Positions 57,387-64,000 of a stretch of 64,000 bases of DNA are shown in pieces. Where the stretch lies: assembly GCA_033439795.1 (NCBI GenBank), contig JAUTDP010000012.1, positions 1,984,001 through 2,048,000 of the forward strand, written 5' to 3'. The notes beneath the pieces are model-generated. The model was not told the DNA's origin. It saw only the letters and a program-made list of their open reading frames with translations, and did not search any database. Position numbers and translations under genes: made by a program. The first letter of the stretch is position 1. The number at the start of each line of letters is the position of its first letter. This stretch comes from Sordaria brevicollis (Eukaryota; Ascomycota; Sordariomycetes; Sordariales; Sordariaceae).

Positions 57387-59662
57387 TCATTTTGAAAATT
57401 GGGGTGTTTGTAGGATCTCATGGTGTGCGTGGAGTGTTCCCCTTTCCCCATCTTGCCCCCGGCAGTCCACAGAGAATAATATCAACCCATAGTGATAAAC
57501 TGTCGTAACCGGAATAGAAGGAACTTGGTACGACATGATTAGCAGGAAGAGAAAAGCATCCCCATCGGCCGGGGGGACATCCCAATATACGTAGGGCGAG
57601 TCTGGATTGTTCCACGTATAGTGTACTGATCCTCCTCCCGACTGACCAGCTTGTTGCTCGTCCTGTAGCATGCCGCCAACCCATACCAATCTTCTTGTAT
57701 AGCCCTTTAAAGTTATTGTAGTTTCCTCCTCCGCTATTCCGATATGGTGATCATATTTGCTCTCATGAACTGTCTGTGCTGTTTTGGAGTCAAGAACTTG
57801 CGCTAGACGGTAATTTTCCCAAGTGGCAACCCTAACAGGTGGGAAGCCCTTTCGCCCTTCCACGCTAAACCATGACCAGGAAGGTGTATTAAATCCGTTA
57901 TGTACCCTCTGGGAAAAGTCAGGTTCATGAAAGAACCATAACAGATCTAAAGGCCAGAGCTCCTTCCAAGTTCCCGCAACAGGCGTCCAGGCGGTTCCCT
58001 TCTGGATGGCCTCGACGATGCCTGAAAAGGCTACAAGTCGATCCGTATTGTAGGTCAAAAGACTTGCGGAATAGGTTTCCTGAATCACTGCCCAGTGGTA
58101 TAACAAGTCGGCTTTCATGTATGCCTCTTCGAGCTCGTCCGGGGTCCTGCTGGGAGCCAAGCGGCAGAGCGCGTGAAACCGGACTTTCTCTTGGAAAAGC
58201 CAGGAGTGTCCGATTACACTCATGGGGCCATTGAATTTCGGAACACTTTCACAACAAGTCTCGGTTGCGCATTCCCAGTACAGCTCTTGAGCGCCCAAAT
58301 AGAGAGTCCTGGGCGAGAGAAGCCTCTCCTGAACGAACCAGCCACGTGATGGAAGGCGTGCCCCTTCTTTCTTGAGGGTGTCCATAAGCCGAATACGGTC
58401 GCTGTGGACGGTCGGATAGGCGTATATGCCTTTCTGGAGCTGACCTAGATAACACGGGGTAACCAGGAGAGGGTTCCTTTTCCTGAAACAGGCATCAAGC
58501 CCATCCATTCCCAAAGCTGCGATGGTAAGGGTGGAGTTTCCGTAGACATCGCACATGGTGGCCGATTCTCTCTCCCAGTCTTCACTAGAATCTTGGATGA
58601 TGCATAGAGAATCAATCCATATGTACCTGTAGCCAAGTTGCTGGGTAACTTGCATTGCATCTTTGAATGTCTGGGATAGTCGCTCCATCGGTATTTGACT
58701 TTGAAGACCCCCGATGTTCTCCATTGACAGCTTCAAGTGGGATTTGTCAACGGTCACAGACCATGCATGGCTAAGGGTGACATACTCGATCTTGGTTAGG
58801 TCTGTTGAAGTAGAAGGGAGCACAAGACGGGGCCTTAAACAGCCGGACACTTCGCCAACATCAATGAGTCGGGTTGGCAGCTTCATGTTTCTTGTTTCTG
58901 TGCTTGCCGCGGCAAGCCTCAAGGGATAACATGGGGGGTGGTATTTGATGCAATAATGCAGCCAGGACCTCGCCACATTCATCATCTCGGGTGAGCCAGT
59001 GGATGTAGGTAGTAGCCGTGGGGAGCCGGTCTCTGGGCGAGGAAAAAGAATATCATCATCTGTTCCGCACCGTCATGATTAGTAAGGGGTCAGTTATTAA
59101 AGAACGGGAGAAGCTCTGCTCTACCTTTCATTTCACTAATCAACGCCTGACCTATGTCCTGAGAGCAAGTCACAGCATCGTAATCGCAGCCAGCTAGTAT
59201 CTCCTCTATACGATCACGACCACCCTCTGCGCCAACCATTGCCTGTCCCCTTTGGTTCAACAGCCGAAGTTTGATCCAGAAGACTTTGACATGAGTTTTT
59301 GGCTGGAGACGCTCACCCCAACATTTGGCGACCACCATTCCACTTCCGGCACCTAGTTGCCCTTCTTCACCACCGAAATGCCCCCGGAGCTCAATGTCTT
59401 GACACAGGATGGTACAAAGATGACATCCAGCTGCACTAGATTCCAAGAGTTGCCTCAAATTCTGGCTGTGGATAAATACCTCCTGGTGGTGGTCCTTGTC
59501 AACGAGTCTTTTGAAGATGGCGCCCCTGTCGAAGATCCGAGAGCAGCTCTCGCACAAAATGTGACCGGCCACATAGTCGGTTTCCACGAGGCGGTTCCTC
59601 GGGAGGAGGTCCTTCAGGGGTTTGGTGTCGCTCATATTGAGAGCAGCGTCTCGATAAGGCAC
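57387..59662 (-). CDS. HET-domain (heterokaryon incompatibility) protein
   Basis: Exons 59,125-59,662 and 57,387-59,059 join over a 65-bp intron (GTAGAG...AACAG, TACTAAT branch) into 736 residues. HET proteins trigger regulated cell death when incompatible hyphae fuse. The N-terminal part has paired Cys motifs (CESC at 37-40, GCHLC at 79-83) common in fungal HET proteins. The HET domain begins at about residue 272 with YVTLSHAW, continues with YRYIWIDSLCIIQDSSEDW and YGNSTLTIAA, and closes with RGWFVQERLLSPRTLYLG. The C-terminal about 250 residues have W-rich blocks (PSWSWFSVEGRKGF) and no NACHT or WD repeats. A second Met at residue 10 could be the start. The frame is intact although its stop lies within about 80 bp of RIP-mutated DNA. 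Confidence 0.9.
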
Positions 59663-59990
59663 AATGGATGTTGGGCGAAAATGGTCGCAACCGTGACGGT
59701 GATTGTGTTGTTAGAGTAGAGGCAGGTGTCCGATCGTGCAGTGGTTCCCCGCTCGACGCGAGACACCTTCATGACTGGAAGCTTTCAGGCAATCATGCGA
59801 AAGAGGACCCGAACATGGAAGGTCTGACTCCCGTCATTCTCTGGACTGGAATTCGGCGAAAAGTGTGAGTGACCAACGAGAAGTATAGTCGTTCCTGCCT
59901 GGAATGAATGAATGAATGAATTTTTCGACTACGTTCTACCACTAAAAGATAATGAGTCGTGCCCGCGACGGCGGCAGGGCATTGGTACAA
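59663..59990. promoter_or_regulatory. Upstream region of the HET gene
   Basis: About 330 bp of normal composition containing the HET promoter, ending at the next RIP domain. It includes a (GAAT)5 tract at 59,902-59,921. Confidence 0.45.
59902..59921 (+). repeat. (GAAT)5 microsatellite
   Basis: Five perfect GAAT units about 240 bp upstream of the HET gene start. Confidence 0.85.
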
Positions 59991-60910
59991 AAGCGGGGAA
60001 AAGCCTTATTGGCTGTTCGGATAGACCCTAAGCGAAGCCGTACGCTAGAAAACCCTAATAAATATCTCGCCTAATAGCTATTAAATTAAATTACTTAACT
60101 TTAAGAATACCTTTACTTCCTTTATTAAGATAGGTTCGTTATTTAGGTCCGGCGTTTCCGCTTTTATTAACCTTTTATTTTCGTACCCTCCTCCTATTAA
60201 AATTTAGATATATATATATTCTTTAATTTTAAGGGTATAAATTCTCGCTAGGAAACTTACGTAATTAATATTAAAAGTAATTAGTATATTTAACGCCGTA
60301 TTCGGGTTGCAGTATATAATAAAGGGGTATTCGAAAAAGTAACCTTTTTTATAAAGGGCTCCGTAAACGTAATAACGGAGCGTTTCGTAAAAGTAATAAA
60401 AGTATAAGTAATAAGAATAAAAATCCTAATAATTTATCTTTTCTTTAATTTATTTAATTAAATATATACGTAGTAAATCGATATAAGAGTTATATTACTA
60501 CTATAGGAAGTTTATAAAATTAATTAATTTATATATTATTTAATAGAATTTTAAGTCCGCTTTTAGGGGGAATATTTATAAGCCTTTTTATACCCTCCGT
60601 TCAGCGCTTAATAAGAATTAATATTATAGGGCGGGGAGTTTGGGCAAATAAATTTCGTTTAAAGGGTCTTCCGGCGGCTTTTATAATTCGGTTAATATAT
60701 ATAATCGTAATTAATTTTTAATAGGCAGGCTACGAAGGCGTTATATAAATAAGTAGTTTGCCAGTAGGGTATATAAATGGGCCGCTATTTTAGCCGTTTC
60801 CCTATTTAGGACCTCCGGCGGGGTAATACCGGCTAATTAGAATGGTATAGGGCGTATTATTATTCGCTAGACGGGTATAATCTTTCTAAGGGCCTTAGAC
60901 GCCGCATTCT
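59991..60910. repeat. RIP-mutated AT-rich domain 4
   Basis: About 0.9 kb of AT-rich, CpA-depleted sequence with CG retained. No protein motif could be read. Its short length suggests a partial repeat copy. It separates the HET gene from the orphan gene region. Confidence 0.75.
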
Positions 60911-61723
60911 CAATCCTGTGCAGCGTTGTAGTGATGCCCGTCGATACTTGCCTGCCTCTAGCCCCGGGCTTGTAGTATCCTGGGAAGAGGGCCGTAGCGC
61001 CTTCCTGCCTGGAAAAAATGAGTGTCGAATGAGGGGTACCCACTACTACCTCCGAGCGGCACTGGGCGCAACTTCAACTTGCAAACAAAAACGCTTGGCG
61101 CCAGAGTCTTCCAGATTAACCCGATAGTATGGCTTACTCGCATCGATGCATGCCCGGCGCACCCGCAGTTTCTCCTTGCTTAGCTGAATATTTTATTCAA
61201 TTATTCTGGATAACGATTTGTTGCAAGAATTCGATACTTTGTGGTTGAAACGGAAGATATTACGACACTCGCAGATACCTGTTGAGGGCACGAAGATATC
61301 GTGGCATATCAGTTCATGCCTGCAGGAATGAGTACTCCATTTAGGTTCTTATTTGTGGTAATGACTGTCCGCAATTCGATCTCCTCCCTCTCGCGCTGAA
61401 CCGAAAACATCACCAGACTGTAACGACCGTTAAATTGCCGGCTTCATCCCTTGAACTTGACCGGACCAAAGAATGACGTCCTCATGGGCTTTCCATCCCT
61501 TCAGTTATCTCCTAGCCCTTTCACGTTGCTGTCCAAAGCCATCCCCATCTTACCCATTCCATAACAAAGCAGTAAGGACTGTATGATGCGTGGAACAAGT
61601 AAGCCAAACCCAAAGAGCGTCTATCCTAGGAAATGGCTCAAAAACATCCTCGAGCCACACCCAATGAGGAAGAAATGTCCATCTTCTCAACCCCACTGCG
61701 TGAATAGCCTTCTCACAACCAAG
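60911..61723. other. Intergenic region, nothing recognised
   Basis: Normal composition returns. No frame with support; it probably contains the 3' UTR of the minus-strand orphan gene. Confidence 0.4.
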
Positions 61724-63088
61724 CTAGTTTGATCTATAGTCAGGTAGCGACGCAGGTGAACCATGTTGAGACACTGGATACACACAGTTTTGTTAGCATC
61801 GAAAACGCAAGACCGAAAGAAATAGGAGCATGTGACAAAGTTAAGCGGGGAAAAAAAAGAAGAAAGGGAGTATAACATACACGACCAATCCGACGGCGAC
61901 CGGCTTTCCTCACTCGGATGAGGTGTCTCTGCGAGGTACGCGGAAGGAGACGTTGCCGGATAATCTGGGTCCTGGCAGTCATCATCGTCTATGTGCATAA
62001 CCCCCTGAAGCCATTTCCATATAGCGGGGCTGACGATGACCTTCCCCATGAGATACTTATCGTCGCCCATGGGTCCTGCCTGCGATGGTATCCCGAGGTA
62101 TTTCTCCTCGTCCTCCAAGGGTCCCACGTAGCCAGGCCGTATGATATCGGCTGATTCGACCCCATCCGCGAGTGAGTTGGGTGGACCATATGGTTGGAGG
62201 AGTAAGTGAGGAGGGTCTTGGACCTCCTGTTTTTCTAGTATCTTCATCCAAATCTGGGCCCTTATGGCCCTCCTGTACAATTGCCCTCTGTTAACGAAGC
62301 TGAACCATCCTAGATCATTTTCTTCAAAAACTATTTGGCGCCATTGTGTGTTCAAAGTTAGCGGGGGCCTCTTGTTCCTAGAAGAGAAAAGGTTTAAATG
62401 TGTAAAAAAGGTTGAGAATACAACTTGGAATATATACGGCCAGCTGGTCTTGCCTGTGAGGTATGGGTCTATGTAGAGGAAACTTCCAGACACCCATATC
62501 TGATCCCTCTTTCCTGACCTGATTGCTCGTGTCACCGACGATCTTGAACGTCTTGCCAGATGAGGAGAAATCCCAGTTCTGTTGATCTTGACCAAAGCCG
62601 ACCTTGAAGTGATGATGCAACCCTACATTCGCTTCAAGGTTATGCACCAGATCAAAGCGTCCTAACAGGCTGCTAGACCAAATGGCCATCATTACTGTTT
62701 TTCCCTCTGGGACCTCTGCGTCTTCATTTAAACGTAGCCTGATGATACATCCTGGGATGACGGGCGACCGGCTCGTCCAATGTGGACTGTTTGCGGTCAT
62801 AGGAGAGCAGAAGAGTTGGAGTCCGCAACGTAATCCTTTGAGGGCCGCCTCCGTGCTCGGCATCTCAAAGAGAACGGCCACAGTTGGGCCCTTTCCGAGC
62901 TTTGAGTAAAGTCTAAGGGTCTTCTGGGGGTAACATATAAATCGGCATGAGGATGCAGGCCAACGCGGATCATATGGTTTGTTCGAAATCGATTGCTGTT
63001 GGTTCCACCAAATAATTCCTTTTAACTCATTCCTGTCTCGTGCTCTCTTAACTTCAGTACTAAAAGTACGGGGAGGTGATTCCTCCAT
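61724..63088 (-). CDS. Orphan multi-exon gene, possible frameshift
   Basis: A 5' exon starts at ATG 63,088 (MEESPPRTFSTEVKRARD...) and reads through NWDFSSSGKTFKIVGDTSNQVRKE. A middle exon, 61,881-62,377, reads NKRPPLTLNTQWRQIVFEEN and continues to DWS. A last exon, 61,724-61,773, ends in SLPDYRSN. The 107-bp intron 61,774-61,880 (GTATGT...CCAG, GCTAAC) is convincing, and a 55-bp intron, 63,094-63,148, lies just upstream of the ATG. Joining the first two exons needs either a GC-AG intron or a one-base frameshift near 62,505-62,507. With the frameshift the protein gains DQIWVSGSFLYIDPYL before a 60-bp GTATAT intron. I do not recognise the family; no membrane span or catalytic motif is apparent. 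Confidence 0.55.
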
Positions 63089-64000
63089 ATTTGCTAGCAT
63101 AAGTTAGTTAACGTTTCTCCAAATAGTAAGTAAAGGGCAATAACTTACCAGACGTATATAGTTGACACAATTTCAGGTGCGAAATGTAGCGGAATGTAAT
63201 GGATTGGTGTTGCTGTGTCTGCCCTCCTAGAAATCACCGAAATACTGGGGGTTGACCAACCTTTATACATCTTCTATCCATAACCACAGATAGAGCGTCA
63301 AAGACACGACGAACAGGTTTTCTAGGCTTCAAGAGGAAGAGATGACCACTTGCTCGCCAGAAGGGCCCCGTCCCAACGGGCCGTCTAACATCCAAAGCTG
63401 TTAAGCAGTACTGAAAGAACTTTGAACGATAGTCAGAATATGGCGTGACGAGAAGGACACAGCAGCTACGCGCTGAGTGGTGTGTCATTGCTCTCATGAG
63501 TGTAAAAAGGCGAATTGCCAACAAACCTGACAATATTTAAAACCCGTCTTGGTAAGCTATTCTTCGTCATGTGGTCGAGAACACGAGCGGGCGTCAACTA
63601 ACACCGGAGCTCAAGGAGATAACGACGACGGAAGATGTGATTAAGATACCACAAAGGAATATAAGATAATCAAAGGTCAAGAAAGAGATCGTAGGACAGT
63701 GATAGAATATTAAACGTGGTGGTTGGTAGTTGGACACCGTTTACGTCCAAGCAAAGGGAACAAACTAAAAACCAGTAAGTCAGTATCGGATCCTTTTCCT
63801 CTGTAAGTGTTGGGACGGGCTGTACTCACACTGTATTTTGCAACTTCCATCTTCTTCACCAACCCGAGCGGCAGCCGCCAACATCCCATCCCATATGTGC
63901 CTAACCACCCGCCTTTGCGCCATCAAACCACCAACGAACCCCTATCCTTTAATTACGATATAGAGGGTATTCCTTCTTGTGTGACCGGCGGCAAGTTGGA
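63089..64000. other. Upstream region, possible further minus-strand exons
   Basis: A clean 55-bp intron (GTAAGT...GCTAG) at 63,094-63,148 shows that transcription extends upstream on the minus strand. A 99-codon minus-strand frame at 63,234-63,533 (containing CCVLLVTPYSDYRSKFFQYC) could be another exon, but I could not join it in frame. Near 63,825-63,850 an ATG followed by a GTGAGT donor is also seen on the minus strand. Nothing firmer can be said. Confidence 0.3.

Overview
The window looks like genomic DNA of a filamentous ascomycete, most likely Neurospora or a close Sordariaceae relative. The reasons are short GT-AG introns (mostly 55-80 bp) with CTAAC-type branch sites, Pezizomycotina-type proteins (ERV41, BCAT, ethanolamine-phosphate cytidylyltransferase, RAE1/GLE2, a HET-domain protein), and four very AT-rich domains in which CpA/TpG are strongly depleted and TpA enriched while CpG survives. 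That is the signature of repeat-induced point mutation (RIP). No CRISPR, rRNA or convincing tRNA was seen.

Layout. 1-10,940: RIP-mutated repeats, with a minus-strand Ty3/gypsy gag-pol relic (about 1.1-7.7 kb), an unmutated island (8.86-9.29 kb) and a pogo/Fot1-like transposase relic (9.8-10.8 kb). 10,940-36,640: normal-composition DNA with ERV41 (+), a branched-chain aminotransferase (-), a Ser-rich low-complexity protein (+), a broken Ser/Asp-rich open frame (-), a conserved fungal protein of unknown function (-), ethanolamine-phosphate cytidylyltransferase (+) with an apparent 1-base frameshift just after its start, RAE1/GLE2 (+), then about 5 kb without a recognisable gene. 36,640-40,740: a second RIP domain with a 9-bp minisatellite, a 24-bp perfect palindrome and an 85-bp-spaced repeat. 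40,740-46,970: a small predicted mitochondrial protein (+) and a coiled-coil nuclear-type protein (-), convergent. 46,970-57,380: a third RIP domain holding a Mutator-like (MULE) transposase relic interrupted by a complete 7,256-bp Ty3/gypsy LTR retrotransposon with two 307-bp LTRs and a GGCTA target-site duplication. 57,387-59,662: an intact two-exon HET-domain gene between RIP domains. 59,990-60,910: a short RIP domain. 61,724-63,088: an orphan multi-exon gene (-) whose reading needs either a GC-AG intron or a frameshift.

Functional links. The normal-composition genes are mostly housekeeping (ER-Golgi cargo receptor, branched-chain amino acid metabolism, Kennedy-pathway phosphatidylethanolamine synthesis, mRNA export) and do not form a cluster. 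The most informative part is the repeat biology. RIP has changed the reverse transcriptase YLDD motif, all four ligands of the Gag zinc knuckle and integrase active-site motifs, while reading frames remain aligned over kilobases. The accessory genes (HET protein, orphan at 62-63 kb) lie between and beside these silenced repeats. All identifications are by reading; no database search was run.
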